DNA from: Lentibacillus populi
Lineage (GTDB): Bacteria; Bacillota; Bacilli; Bacillales; Amphibacillaceae
DNA length: 64,000 nt
Direction of reading: 5' to 3'
Assembly (NCBI GenBank): GCA_014642895.1
Contig: BMJD01000007.1
Coordinates: 1-64,000, forward strand
This document shows, piece after piece, positions 17,842-27,194 of the stretch (positions within the stretch are counted from its first letter, which is position 1; every line of letters begins with the position of its first letter). A program made the position numbers and the translations under genes. The notes beneath the pieces were generated by a model. The model was given only the letters and a program-made list of their open reading frames with translations. It was not told the DNA's origin and made no database searches.

Positions 17842-19194
17842 CTATTTACTATTTCGGTAATTCTCCGCAGCCTTCTCCGCTTCTTTAACAAATTCTTCTG
17901 CGGAAATATTACCAAGCATTAAGGAAACGAGTGAATCGCTAATCGGCGTTTCCAAATCGGCACTCATTGGATGTGGTTTATTATAAATTTGTACTTTTTC
18001 CGGGTCATTAATCATGGCATTCGCATCAATCAAATACTGTGGAACATTTTCGTTGGTTGAAAGATCAACACCCTTTAAGTTCATAATTGCCCCCGTATGC
18101 TCAGAGAATAAGGTTGCATATTCTTTCGTAAAGACAAATTCAACAAATGCTTTTGCTGCTTCCGGATTTTCCGCTTCTTTCGCGATTGCAAGCGGTCGTA
18201 AATCTGGAACAACCACACCTGGCTCCCCTTTATCATTCATTGGTGATGGAACGAATCCGTATTCAAAATCTTCCGGTGTATCGTTTACCATTTCATTTGG
18301 CAGCCAGAAACCTACTGGAATATATGCGTTATCATGCAGCAAGAAATTCATTTGCGATTGGGTATGATTCAATGCACCAAATCCTGAATCAATATATCCG
18401 GCTTTCTGCATTTCTTCTACTTTTTTCATGACCTCTAAAACAGGTTCACTTGTCCACGCACCTTCAGCACCATCAATCACATCAGCAAGCAATTCTTCTC
18501 CACCTGCTGCCGCAAATGCCGGGTATAACACCCCACGCAAGAAGTAATATGGATGCTGTCCTGTTGTAACAAATGGCGAAATGCCTTCCCCATCTTTAAT
18601 CTCACCCATCGAATTCATAAAGCTTTCAAAATCAGTCGGAACCTCATATCCTTTTTCCTCAAATAATGCTTTATCATACCAGGTTCCCCATGTATCAAAC
18701 ACAAGTGGTAAACTATAGATTTTCCCGTCGTCATATGTTGCAGGATCAACAATAAAACTGTCCATCAATGGCGTTCCGTCCTCAAGCTTTATGTCTTTAA
18801 CCCAATCTGATAAATCCATCAGCTGACCATCTTCCACCATTTGCGTTTCGCTTGACCCGGCACCGTCAATATATACGACATCGGGCGGACCTCCCGAAAC
18901 CCAGCGCGAGCGCATTTCTTCGTTAATGTTCGGTCCTGCATGCTCCTTAATGTTTACATCCGGATATTTCTCCTTGAAGTCACCAATCACTTCCTTCCAC
19001 CAAGAATCACCGTAGCCACCGACGAAGTATTGAATTTCAAGGTCACCGGAAATTTCACCATCGCTGCTGCCACCATCGTTTGACTTTTCTCCTCCGCTTG
19101 CTTTCTCGTCATCTGATGAACAGGCCGCATTCAATATGAGCATGAGAACTGCCAGAGCCAGAAACCAGAAACGGCCATATCTTGACTTCTTCAA
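17842..19194 (-). CDS. Sugar ABC transporter substrate-binding lipoprotein
   Basis: 450 residues from TTG (LKKSRYGRFWFLALAV) with GGGGG 8 nt upstream; the longer frame upstream has no ribosome site. Lipobox LILNAACSSDD, then a Gly/Ser linker and a CUT1 solute-binding fold (VKYPDVNIKEHAGPNINEE-like region, WGTWYDKALFEEKGYEVPT). First gene of the importer operon. The sugar is not determined. Related proteins bind N-acetylglucosamine, chitobiose or other oligosaccharides. Confidence 0.92.
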   Translation of the reverse strand: MKKSRYGRFWFLALAVLMLILNAACSSDDEKASGGEKSNDGGSSDGEISGDLEIQYFVGGYGDSWWKEVIGDFKEKYPDVNIKEHAGPNINEEMRSRWVSGGPPDVVYIDGAGSSETQMVEDGQLMDLSDWVKDIKLEDGTPLMDSFIVDPATYDDGKIYSLPLVFDTWGTWYDKALFEEKGYEVPTDFESFMNSMGEIKDGEGISPFVTTGQHPYYFLRGVLYPAFAAAGGEELLADVIDGAEGAWTSEPVLEVMKKVEEMQKAGYIDSGFGALNHTQSQMNFLLHDNAYIPVGFWLPNEMVNDTPEDFEYGFVPSPMNDKGEPGVVVPDLRPLAIAKEAENPEAAKAFVEFVFTKEYATLFSEHTGAIMNLKGVDLSTNENVPQYLIDANAMINDPEKVQIYNKPHPMSADLETPISDSLVSLMLGNISAEEFVKEAEKAAENYRNSK

Positions 19195-19691
19195 CTTGTT
19201 TGCCCCCTTTATTTTTAAAAAATTTATGTGAAACACATAGATGGCAATCGAACCATCCATGTTGTTTCAAAATTCATTAATAATGGATTCATTTATAGTT
19301 CTTATGTCACGATAATATCTTTGTCTTTACACTATATGTATGGATTGTTTGGGACATTCCTTGTAAATGAAACTTCATTCTGTGGGGTAGTCTTTCTAAC
19401 GAAGAAGGTTTGGGTCAACGGAATTTATCTTAGAGGGCGCTCCATTACTTACCAGTTTTTTGTAGGAAATTAAGGGGTCTTACCTGTCTCTCATTACGGT
19501 ATAAATTGTTCATTAAAAAGTGCTGTACTAATGTTTAGTTGAGCACTTCCATTCTTTCTATTCATTATTTGTGTTCAATATTAAAAACAGTTCGTACTAA
19601 TTTCCAGCGGTTTTGTTTCTTCCATTTTATTGAGGGTTCCTTGTAGAAAGATTGTCTGTCCTGTTTTACTTAAATGCTAATTAAGTTGCCT
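19195..19691. other. Intergenic gap between the ABC operon and the kinase gene
   Basis: No gene is supported; an 81-codon open frame on the plus strand has no ribosome site and no family look. It must hold the promoter of the binding-protein gene, but I see no clear operator or cre match. Confidence 0.5.
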
Positions 19692-20684
19692 TTATCCGCT
19701 CCATAATTTATATTTTTCAAACTCTGTTTTTAAATTTTTTATTACTTTTTCATTAACTTCTTTCTCATTTGTAATTAAGGCTCCAACTATCGACCCGCCA
19801 ACAGGTGGAATCTTAGGTAACACGACTTTAACTTTTTTTGCTTGTATTCTTAGTTCACTTCTAATAAGCGGTGGTACTATTCCGGAATCGGTAAAGATAC
19901 CTCCGCATAAAACTATTTTGATTTTCTCATTTTCGTTAAAAATTTTTTTATACAATGTAAAAATACTGAAACTTAACTCCCGGGATGCCTGAATAATTAT
20001 TCCTTTGGCAACTGAATCCTTCTTGTTATATGCTTGAAATACAAGCTTTGATACTGTAGATATTTCATTTTTGGGTATTTTTGCAGAATAAACTCTGGAA
20101 ATTAATTCCTCGCCATTTTTCACTTTAAAGTGGTCGTAAACCATATCCAACAGAATCGTCTTTTCCCCACGTCCATCATAGGCCTTTAATGCAGCAATGA
20201 TACCTTGTTGCCCAATATAATAACCACTTCCTTCATCACCAAGCAAATATCCCCAACCACCGACTCTATCCTGCTTCTTGTGCCGATTTATTCCGTAAGA
20301 AATGGATCCTGTTCCTGAGATTTGCACTATTCCGGGTCTGCCGTATGTACCAGAATACAAGGCATTTATTGCATCCATATCCACTGTGACAAAAGCTTTG
20401 TTAGGAGAATAGCGTTTAATAATGAAAGACAATTTATCAGCATTTGCTTTGCTGCTGGCCCCGGCAACACCTGCAAATACGGCAGTAACTTTTTGAAACT
20501 CCTCTAAAGATTGTTTCTTTAGTTCACGGAAAAGGAATCTGAATGTATTATTTATTATTTCATCAGAAATAGTATTAGGATTTGATGGTCCCGCATTGGC
20601 ATGTGCATAAATAGTCCCTTCATGATCGGCCAAAACTGCCATCGTTTTTGTTCCACCACCATCAACTCCAATAATATAGGTCAT
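19692..20684 (-). CDS. BadF/BadG-type amino-sugar kinase (NagK/MurK-like)
   Basis: 330 residues. ASKHA fold: phosphate-1 loop MTYIIGVDGGGTKTMAV at the start, phosphate-2 region VQISGTGSISYGI near 120, GGWGYLLGDEGSGYYIGQQG, and adenosine loop LCGGIFTDSG. BadF-family kinases include GlcNAc kinase and the clostridial MurK that phosphorylates both MurNAc and GlcNAc. The position between a sugar ABC importer and the divergent MurNAc operon favours a wall amino sugar imported without phosphorylation. Start ATG after AAGGATGATACCGAA. Confidence 0.85.
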   Translation of the reverse strand: MTYIIGVDGGGTKTMAVLADHEGTIYAHANAGPSNPNTISDEIINNTFRFLFRELKKQSLEEFQKVTAVFAGVAGASSKANADKLSFIIKRYSPNKAFVTVDMDAINALYSGTYGRPGIVQISGTGSISYGINRHKKQDRVGGWGYLLGDEGSGYYIGQQGIIAALKAYDGRGEKTILLDMVYDHFKVKNGEELISRVYSAKIPKNEISTVSKLVFQAYNKKDSVAKGIIIQASRELSFSIFTLYKKIFNENEKIKIVLCGGIFTDSGIVPPLIRSELRIQAKKVKVVLPKIPPVGGSIVGALITNEKEVNEKVIKNLKTEFEKYKLWSG

Positions 20685-21225
20685 TTCGGTATCATCCTTA
20701 TCTTTTAGAATTTCTTCTACTTTTCTTGTTCAGTCCTTATCAAAAGCTTATTATTTTCACAATAGGATATGTTACATGGTCTAATAAAAGGACTCTTTTT
20801 ATAATCGAGTAGACAAAACTATTACTGGACTACGCCTCTCAAACGTGTTGATCTTCGCATGTATCCCTCCACATGGTATCCCTTCTCGAAATAAATTCAT
20901 CATAAACAGATGCTAGACTGCCCAGTTTTGCTTCAACACGTGGCGGCATGCATCATTTCTCAATCACAAGTGCTGGATAAAATAACTGTTCAAGTTTTAC
21001 CATCGTAAATTCTCCCTTCGCTATTTGAACTATTGATGGATTATGTAATATTGGTTCCATTAATAGTTTTAACACAGTGTAAAATGAAAAAATGATTCTA
21101 CTTCGACATATTTTTCAGTTTATTATTGAAATCTTGTTTCATTTGTTTTAAAATAAAAATATAAAGATAGATAAAGATCTATTAGTCAAAGAACGAACAT
21201 TAAAATAGAGAGGGGGATAAATCTA
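20685..21225. other. Divergent promoter region with a possible decayed gene
   Basis: Between the kinase (-) and mupG (+). On the minus strand around 20830-21010 there are broken frames with coding look (MVKLEQLFYPALVIEK, stop, then a frame from MPPRVEAKLGSLASVYDEF) preceded by GGGAGAATTTACG. I could not assign a family. The AT-rich stretch 21100-21180 next to mupG probably holds its promoter and the MurR operator. Confidence 0.35.
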
Positions 21226-22290
21226 TTGATTGGATTTTCTGTATTTCTCAATGAAGATTGGTCAAAAGAAAAGGAAAACTATGTGAATAAAATGGCTGAT
21301 ATCGGATTTGAAGGTGTTTTTACCTCACTGCATATCCCGGAAGATGATGTTTCAAAATACAGTGAGCGCCTGAAATTCTTGTTAGAAATGATTAAGGCTA
21401 GAAAATTAAAACTGATGATCGATATTTCAAATAACGCTTTGAAGAATATTGGACTCTCTTTGGATGATCCTAAAGCAATTGTTGAAAGCGGAATCACTGG
21501 TTTAAGAATGGATGACGGAATAGATGTTGAGATAATCGCGAATTTATCACACTATCTTACCGTCGGCTTAAATGCCAGTACATTATTGGAAGACGATTAT
21601 GAAAAACTTGTTCAACACAATGCAGACTTTAGTAATATCGAGGCTTGGCATAATTATTATCCGAGACCGAATACAGGTTTGGATGAAAAATGGTTTTATG
21701 AAAAAAATTCTTGGTTAAAAAGTATGCGTTTTAAATTAAGTGCATTCGTTCCGGGTGATAGCAGTTTACGTTTACCGTTGTATGAGACACTCCCTACTCT
21801 GGAAATCCATCGATATCAAAATCCCTTTTATTCGTCGTTATCTCTTCTGCGGGATTATATGATCGATGACGTATATATTGGTGATCCAGGTTTATCAAAT
21901 GAAACCTGTCAACAATTTAGAGAATACCTTCATCATATGATCTTGCTTTTTCATGCAACTACTATTAACGATAAATGGATTTCATACGTTTACAAAGATC
22001 ATCAAAATCGATTGGATGTCTCCAGGGATGTTATCCGTAGTGACCAATCAAGAATTCTTCATAAAAATGATTGTTTAGAGCCCGAAAACACTGTACTCAG
22101 AAAAAAGGGAAGTATTACGATCGATAATAATCTGTATAAAAGATACAAGGGAGAACTACAAGTAGTAAAACGGGTACTTTCATCTGATACAAAAGTAAAC
22201 GTGATTGGACAAATTATCGATAAAGATTTGCCATTACTTGATTTTATAAAGAGTGGTACAAAATTTAGGATTAAGGAGATAACACGATGA
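21226..22290 (+). CDS. mupG: 6-phospho-N-acetylmuramidase MupG (DUF871)
   Basis: 354 residues from TTG after GAGAGGGGG. N-terminal TIM-barrel part (about 1-240: [46 protein letters not shown]) and a C-terminal beta domain, as in DUF871 proteins. MupG of B. subtilis and S. aureus cleaves MurNAc-6-phosphate-GlcNAc to MurNAc-6-phosphate and GlcNAc. First gene of mupG-murQ-murP-murR, overlapping murQ by 4 bp. The enzyme lets the cell use the disaccharide taken up by MurP. Confidence 0.92.
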   Translation: MIGFSVFLNEDWSKEKENYVNKMADIGFEGVFTSLHIPEDDVSKYSERLKFLLEMIKARKLKLMIDISNNALKNIGLSLDDPKAIVESGITGLRMDDGIDVEIIANLSHYLTVGLNASTLLEDDYEKLVQHNADFSNIEAWHNYYPRPNTGLDEKWFYEKNSWLKSMRFKLSAFVPGDSSLRLPLYETLPTLEIHRYQNPFYSSLSLLRDYMIDDVYIGDPGLSNETCQQFREYLHHMILLFHATTINDKWISYVYKDHQNRLDVSRDVIRSDQSRILHKNDCLEPENTVLRKKGSITIDNNLYKRYKGELQVVKRVLSSDTKVNVIGQIIDKDLPLLDFIKSGTKFRIKEITR

Positions 22291-23186
22291 ACTTAGATAG
22301 ACTTACTACAGAACAACGGAACAAAAACACAATGAACTTGGACACGTTATCAACAATTGATATTTTGCGATTAATGAATGATGAAGATAAGCGTGTTCCA
22401 ACAAGTGTAAGAAAAGAATTGCCGCAAATTGAGAAAGTTGTAGAAGCAGTCAAGCAATCATTTAATCAGGGCGGACATTTGATTTATGTCGGTGCAGGTA
22501 CGAGTGGCCGATTAGGAATACTAGATGCTGCTGAATGTGTACCAACATTTAATGCCGATCCGTCCATGGTGCAAGGATTAATTGCTGGCGGTATTTCTGC
22601 TATGACCGTTGCAGTCGAGGGTGCAGAGGATTCCCGCAATTTGGGTGAAGAGGATCTAAAAAATATACATTTAACGGATAAAGATACCGTCCTCGGTATT
22701 GCTGCCAGTGGCAGAACACCTTATGTTATTGGCGCTCTGGAATATGCGAAAAAGGTTGGTGCAACAACAGCTAGCCTTGCTTGTAACAATAATGCTGAAA
22801 TAAGTAAGCATGCTGATATAAATATAGAAGTTCAGGTTGGTCCGGAAGTACTGACCGGTTCAACAAGATTAAAGTCAGGTACAGCGCAAAAATTAGTATT
22901 AAATATGATTTCAACAGCTTCCATGATTAGTATAGGAAAAGTTTATAAAAATTTAATGGTTGATGTTAAGCCAACGAACGATAAATTAGTAGAACGTTCA
23001 AAATCGATTATTAGACAAGCAACTGACTGTAGTTATGAAGTAGCAGACCAGTTCTTCCATGAAGCCGACAATAACGTTAAGTTAGCGATCGTTATGATTT
23101 TAACCAACCTTTCCAAAGAAGAGGCAAAACAGAGGTTAAATGATAGTAAAGGATTTGTTAGAAATGTCATTGAGTCTGAAGTCTAA
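22287..23186 (+). CDS. murQ: N-acetylmuramic acid 6-phosphate etherase
   Basis: 299 residues, the usual MurQ length. SIS-type sugar-isomerase fold with the signature [20 protein letters not shown] near residue 70, then [33 protein letters not shown] and [18 protein letters not shown]. The glutamates in DAAECVP and AVEGAEDS correspond to catalytic positions of the family. It removes D-lactate from MurNAc-6-phosphate to give GlcNAc-6-phosphate. Start ATG overlaps the mupG stop (ATGA), so the two are translationally coupled. Confidence 0.97.
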   Translation: MNLDRLTTEQRNKNTMNLDTLSTIDILRLMNDEDKRVPTSVRKELPQIEKVVEAVKQSFNQGGHLIYVGAGTSGRLGILDAAECVPTFNADPSMVQGLIAGGISAMTVAVEGAEDSRNLGEEDLKNIHLTDKDTVLGIAASGRTPYVIGALEYAKKVGATTASLACNNNAEISKHADINIEVQVGPEVLTGSTRLKSGTAQKLVLNMISTASMISIGKVYKNLMVDVKPTNDKLVERSKSIIRQATDCSYEVADQFFHEADNNVKLAIVMILTNLSKEEAKQRLNDSKGFVRNVIESEV

Positions 23187-23218
23187 CCAATTTTCATAAT
23201 TTAAGGGGAGTGATCAAG

Positions 23219-24682
23219 ATGACTGAATCAAAGGAACAACGATTAGCTAGAGAGATTTATAACAAAGTTGGCGGTATAGGGAATGTAGAAAAACTGATCC
23301 ATTGTATGACCAGGGTCCGTATGACAATTAAAGATTATAGTAAAGTAGACATGGACGGTCTTAAATCTGTTGATGGAGTTCTTGGTGTTGTTGAGGATGA
23401 TACATTACAGGTCATTGTCGGACCAGGGATTGTCAACAAGGTTGCAAATATCATGGTTGCTGATGCTGGCGTAAAGCTCGGTGAAGCTTTCCCTGACAAC
23501 CCTTCCGATCAAACTGAACAAGCATTAACCGATCGACAAATGGTTGAGGCGAAAGCTGCTGAAAGAAAAGCAAGGGAGAAAGCAAAACATAACAACAACT
23601 CGGCATTCAAGCGTGTATTAAAATCAATTGCAAACATATTTGTTCCATTAATACCTGCCTTTGTTGGTGCTGGTATTATCGGCGGTATTGCAGCGATTTT
23701 TTCCAATCTGATGACCGCCGGAAGCATCAGCCAAGATTGGGAATCCATTGTTGCTACATTGAATATCATTAAAAATGGACTATTTATGTATTTAGTCATT
23801 TATGTCGGGATTAACAGCGCCAATGAATTTGGTGCTACACCAGGGCTAGGTGGTATCATCGGTGCGATAACGATGCTACCCGGAATGAACCCTGAGGCTC
23901 CACTTACAAATATTTTTAACGGCCATGAGTTGTTGGCTGGTCAAGGTGGTATTATTGGTGTTATTTTTGCTGTATGGGTTCTATCTTTGGTTGAGAAAAG
24001 ATTGCACAAAATCATTCCAAATGCTGTCGATATCATTATAACACCTACAATTGCATTATTGGTAGTTGGGCTATTCACAATATTCATTGTCATGCCTATT
24101 GCAGGTGTCGTATCAAATGCACTTGTAGGATCGATCACCTGGGTTCTAAATGTAGGCGGTATGTTTGCAGGATTCATCTTAGGTCTGTTCTTCTTACCGA
24201 TGGTTATGTTTGGATTACACCAAATTTTAACACCTATTCATATTGAAATGATTAATTCATCAGGGTTTACGCTTCTGTTACCTATTTTGGCTATGGCTGG
24301 GGCAGGTCAAGTTGGCGCAGCATTTGCCCTATGGGTTAGATGTAGAAAAAACAAAAAAATAACTCAATTAATTAAAGGAGCTTTGCCAGTTGGAATTCTT
24401 GGAATTGGTGAACCGTTAATCTACGGTGTTACATTGCCATTAGGTCGTCCATTCATTACGGCATGTATCGGTGGTGGTATTGGTGGTGCTGTGATTGCCG
24501 GAATTGGCAATATTGGATCGATTGCCATTGGTCCAAGTGGTATTCCGCTTATTCCGCTTATCGCTAATGGACATTGGATGGGATATGTAATCGGATTAGT
24601 AGCAGGGTATATTGGTGGATTTATTGCGACTTATCTCTTTGGCGTACCTAAAGATATTCGGAAGGAAACTAAAATAGACTAG
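23219..24682 (+). CDS. murP: PTS transporter, MurNAc-type EIIBC component
   Basis: 487 residues from ATG after GGGGAG. EIIB domain 1-90 with the phospho-cysteine in [16 protein letters not shown], a charged linker, and EIIC (about 120-480) with ten or so membrane segments ([36 protein letters not shown] with the conserved substrate-site glutamate). There is no EIIA domain, so it must borrow one, typical for MurP and sucrose-family permeases. Between murQ and murR, so MurNAc or MurNAc-GlcNAc is the likely substrate. Confidence 0.93.
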   Translation: MTESKEQRLAREIYNKVGGIGNVEKLIHCMTRVRMTIKDYSKVDMDGLKSVDGVLGVVEDDTLQVIVGPGIVNKVANIMVADAGVKLGEAFPDNPSDQTEQALTDRQMVEAKAAERKAREKAKHNNNSAFKRVLKSIANIFVPLIPAFVGAGIIGGIAAIFSNLMTAGSISQDWESIVATLNIIKNGLFMYLVIYVGINSANEFGATPGLGGIIGAITMLPGMNPEAPLTNIFNGHELLAGQGGIIGVIFAVWVLSLVEKRLHKIIPNAVDIIITPTIALLVVGLFTIFIVMPIAGVVSNALVGSITWVLNVGGMFAGFILGLFFLPMVMFGLHQILTPIHIEMINSSGFTLLLPILAMAGAGQVGAAFALWVRCRKNKKITQLIKGALPVGILGIGEPLIYGVTLPLGRPFITACIGGGIGGAVIAGIGNIGSIAIGPSGIPLIPLIANGHWMGYVIGLVAGYIGGFIATYLFGVPKDIRKETKID

Positions 24683-24683
24683 G

Positions 24684-25556
24684 TTGGGAACTGTTTTGGA
24701 AGAAAATATCATACTACAAATAAAATCAAAATTAAATGATCTTTCAAAGGCGGAAAAAAAGATAGGTGAATATATTCTGCTACATTCTGTGGAAACGGTA
24801 AATTATAATACAAATGAACTAGCGCAAAAAGCTGGAGTTAGTCCGGCAACCATTGTCCGTTTTTGCCGTTCTATTGGATTGTCGGGTTTCTCTCAATTAA
24901 AAATCCGATTATACGCCGATGCTTCTGGTGTCGATGAAGACTTGTATACAGATATCACGCCTAATGAGGATGTATCACTGATTGCTGAAAAATTAGCTTT
25001 AAGATTTAATCAATCCATTTCACAAACAGCAAATCACTTAAATAAAACCCGTATTGAAGAAGTTACAAAATTATTGGATAGTTGCCCAACTATCTATGTA
25101 TACGGTATAGGTGCGTCACATGTCGTTGCGGAAGACTTTACACAAAAGTTTTCCAGAATCGGTAAGACAGTGGTAAATATGCTTGATCATCATTTATTAA
25201 GTTCTTCTTTAATTAATGCTGGTGAGCAAAGTTTGTTTATCGCAATATCTAATTCGGGTGAAACTAATGAAATCATTAAATTAACACAGATTGCTAAACA
25301 AAGAAAGTTGCACACAATTGGCATTTCTCAATATGAAAATAGCACATTGGCAAAACTGGTGGACTATCCAATCATTCATCATGGAGGTGAAGCGGTTATG
25401 CTAAGAAGTGCGGCAACAACATCATTAATTTCACAATTATTTACAATCGACATGCTTTATTATGCCTATGTAAATAAAAACTCCAAGAAAATCATGAATA
25501 TGTTAAAGGAATCAAAAATAAGCATTCAAACTTTTTTTCATAAGGAAAACAGCTAA
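24684..25556 (+). CDS. murR: RpiR-family repressor of the MurNAc operon
   Basis: 290 residues. N-terminal helix-turn-helix (about 20-75: TNELAQKAGVSPATIVRFCR) and a C-terminal SIS sugar-phosphate-binding domain (about 120-255: IYVYGIGASHVVAEDF, FIAISNSGETNEIIKL). RpiR proteins of this place bind MurNAc-6-phosphate or a related sugar phosphate. Last gene of the operon, one base after murP. Start could be TTG at 24684 or TTG at 24696; neither has a strong ribosome site, suggesting coupled translation. Confidence 0.9.
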   Translation: MGTVLEENIILQIKSKLNDLSKAEKKIGEYILLHSVETVNYNTNELAQKAGVSPATIVRFCRSIGLSGFSQLKIRLYADASGVDEDLYTDITPNEDVSLIAEKLALRFNQSISQTANHLNKTRIEEVTKLLDSCPTIYVYGIGASHVVAEDFTQKFSRIGKTVVNMLDHHLLSSSLINAGEQSLFIAISNSGETNEIIKLTQIAKQRKLHTIGISQYENSTLAKLVDYPIIHHGGEAVMLRSAATTSLISQLFTIDMLYYAYVNKNSKKIMNMLKESKISIQTFFHKENS

Positions 25557-25567
25557 TACAAATTTGG

Positions 25568-25605
25568 AGTGCCAGATACCATATGGTGTCTGGCACTTTA
25601 ATTTT
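25568..25605 (+). terminator. Terminator of the MurNAc operon
   Basis: AGTGCCAGATACC, ATAT and GGTGTCTGGCACT form a 13-bp stem with one G-T pair, followed by TTTAATTTTT. A strong hairpin 12 bp after the murR stop. Confidence 0.88.
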
Positions 25606-25629
25606 TGGTGATCGGAAAAAAAGATATAT

Positions 25630-26040
25630 TTTTCCCGCCCTTATGCGGTGAGGTCTTTTCCTTTTTGCTTCACCGTTCGTAATGATGTCTTGGAAAACTC
25701 CACAAGTTTTGCGAGCTTTCCCGTTGGATTCAGCCCTTTGATCCCTTTAATCTTTTTCGTTTCTTTTGCTGCCTTGCCTACCTTACCGGCTTTCGTAACC
25801 GGCACCAATGTCAAGGCACTCCAGCCAACCGCTTCTGCCCACTCAGCGAGGGTTAACTCCTCCCCGGTGAACGAATCCTATCTGTTGAAAACCCGATACA
25901 GATCATTTACCCCAACAATTTCTCCTGACCTTACAGTAAATCTTCCATTGTCACGCCATCATTTGTCTTAGTTGTACGGTTAAATCACTGGATTGGACGG
26001 ATTTTTTGGTTAAATTCATGTATTTCATTTTTGTATAAAA
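25630..26040 (-). pseudogene. Decayed copy of the PT-TG pre-toxin region
   Basis: Reading the minus strand gives the same protein as residues about 100-240 of the toxin gene at 27195-28502 (NDLYRVFN, FTGEELTLAEWAEAVGW, SALTLVPVTKAGKVGK), with roughly 80 percent identical bases by eye. It has an in-frame TAG (VFN-R-stop-DSFT), a one-base deletion near 25940, and no N-terminal or C-terminal toxin part. It ends against the murR terminator. It is probably the remains of a second toxin gene that shared the conserved trunk and had another tip. Confidence 0.82.
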
Positions 26041-26496
26041 ATTGGTTAATATTGTTAGTTCTTCTAGTATTTACTGATATTGCTGCTGCAGTTATGAAGT
26101 TAGGCCTAGAGTCACCCAAATCCTTGTTACGTGCTGAAGTTTATACATGTTGATAATTTGTTAGAAAAAAGCCAGCATCAGAGATGACAGGCTTTTTCAA
26201 ACATACATATATTATTTTTATTAAACCCAAGTTTAGCGTTAACTTTTTCCAATAGTTGCAATAGCAAGGTTTTTGGTTTGTGGATAAGCTTTGTAGTCTC
26301 TAATAAAAAAGACTTTAAAAAACCTGCCACAATGGGCTTATAAAATGTGATTTTACGATTTGGGACTACATAGTTTAAGAGTAATGCTCCGAGCCCTTGC
26401 TATTACAGCATTTGGAAAATTATGCAACTAAACTCGGGATTAAACAAAAAAGATAGTCACGAAAACTAAAATCAATTCTTCCTGCAGTAAATTATA
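26036..26496. other. Gap with hairpin and candidate MITE, no intact gene
   Basis: A short open frame near 26060-26155 (VFTDIAAAVMKLGLESPKSL) ends before a hairpin at 26166-26197 (AAAGCC...GGCTTT). I cannot assign it. The rest is AT-rich and contains the inverted-repeat element at 26245-26419. Confidence 0.45.
26245..26419. mobile_element. Candidate non-autonomous element with terminal inverted repeats
   Basis: TTTTCCAATAGTTGCAATAG plus CAAGG on the left (26245-26269) and its imperfect reverse complement on the right (26395-26419) match at about 21 of 25 positions. The inside, about 125 bp, has no gene. The size and ends fit a MITE or the remains of an insertion sequence; no flanking direct repeat is obvious. 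Confidence 0.45.
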
Positions 26497-26925
26497 TTAA
26501 CAGTTGAAATAATCCTTCAGAAATTCATAGAATGTTGACCAAGTTTCCTTTAGCTCACCTTTTAAAAGCAACTCATCTCCACCCTCAAAATTAACTGAAT
26601 AAACTTTATCCGTTACAGTATCAAGTACTAGTACTGCATTTGCTGACATTTCGCTTAAAACCAGAAACTTTTTTGGAAAACCGTGTTCCTTTCTGGAAAT
26701 AAGTGTATATGATTTTATATTACTTTCCTCATCTACAATATCCAATAACTCAAAGGGAACGTGTTCTTCCCAAAAAGGTCCAGCAAATCGATTATAAAAC
26801 TCACGGAATGTATCCGATACATCTACCTCTAAACTAGCTAAAGCATCATTCACTTTATTTATATTATCACGTTTATAAATTTCTTCTCCGATAACCTGAT
26901 CTAATTTCTTTGGTAAGACATTCAT
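26497..26925 (-). CDS. SUKH (SMI1/KNR4) family immunity protein
   Basis: 142 residues from the ATG of MNVLPKKLDQVIGEEIYKR; a longer frame upstream has no ribosome site. It has the SUKH pattern of an N-terminal helical part (VDVSDTFREFYNRFAGPFW), then EHVPFELLDIVDEE, KFLVLSEMSANAVLVLDTV and a late WSTFYEFLKDYF. SUKH proteins often protect against nuclease toxins of polymorphic systems. It follows the LHH nuclease toxin gene on the same strand, 270 bp downstream, so it is the likely cognate immunity protein. Confidence 0.82.
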   Translation of the reverse strand: MNVLPKKLDQVIGEEIYKRDNINKVNDALASLEVDVSDTFREFYNRFAGPFWEEHVPFELLDIVDEESNIKSYTLISRKEHGFPKKFLVLSEMSANAVLVLDTVTDKVYSVNFEGGDELLLKGELKETWSTFYEFLKDYFNC

Positions 26926-27049
26926 TTTAAGTATCATTCCTTTCGCAGTGCTCAAGGTACAAAAATGTAATAAAAGTAACATAGTGTAAATAAACTCTCT
27001 TTATATTAACAATTCAATTTATCAATAGCAAGCTGGCAACGTCCGTCTC

Positions 27050-27071
27050 ACCCTCTAAGGACTTAGAGGGT
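27050..27071. other. Palindrome between toxin and immunity genes
   Basis: ACCCTCTAAG, two bases, CTTAGAGGGT: a perfect 10-bp inverted repeat, without a T-run. It is in the 270-bp toxin-immunity spacer, so it could be an operator or mRNA element that separates immunity expression from the toxin. Inference only. Confidence 0.4.
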
Positions 27072-27194
27072 ATGTGCTTACAAACACTAGATTATAAGCA
27101 TGCATGTTTAATATTTGTGAGTTTATAATTTTTTCAAGTGCGTTTGCATTGCTATGCATTTTTTTAATTATAGCGTATTTGACTTCTTTTAAAT

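Noticed and set aside
19228..19473. Open frame of 81 codons on the plus strand upstream of the ABC operon
   Set aside because: No ribosome site, odd composition (many Phe, Tyr, Ile from AT-rich DNA) and no family pattern.
26060..26155. Short frame ending GLESPKSLLRAEV as part of a transporter or transposase
   Set aside because: No start and no clear family; could be chance.
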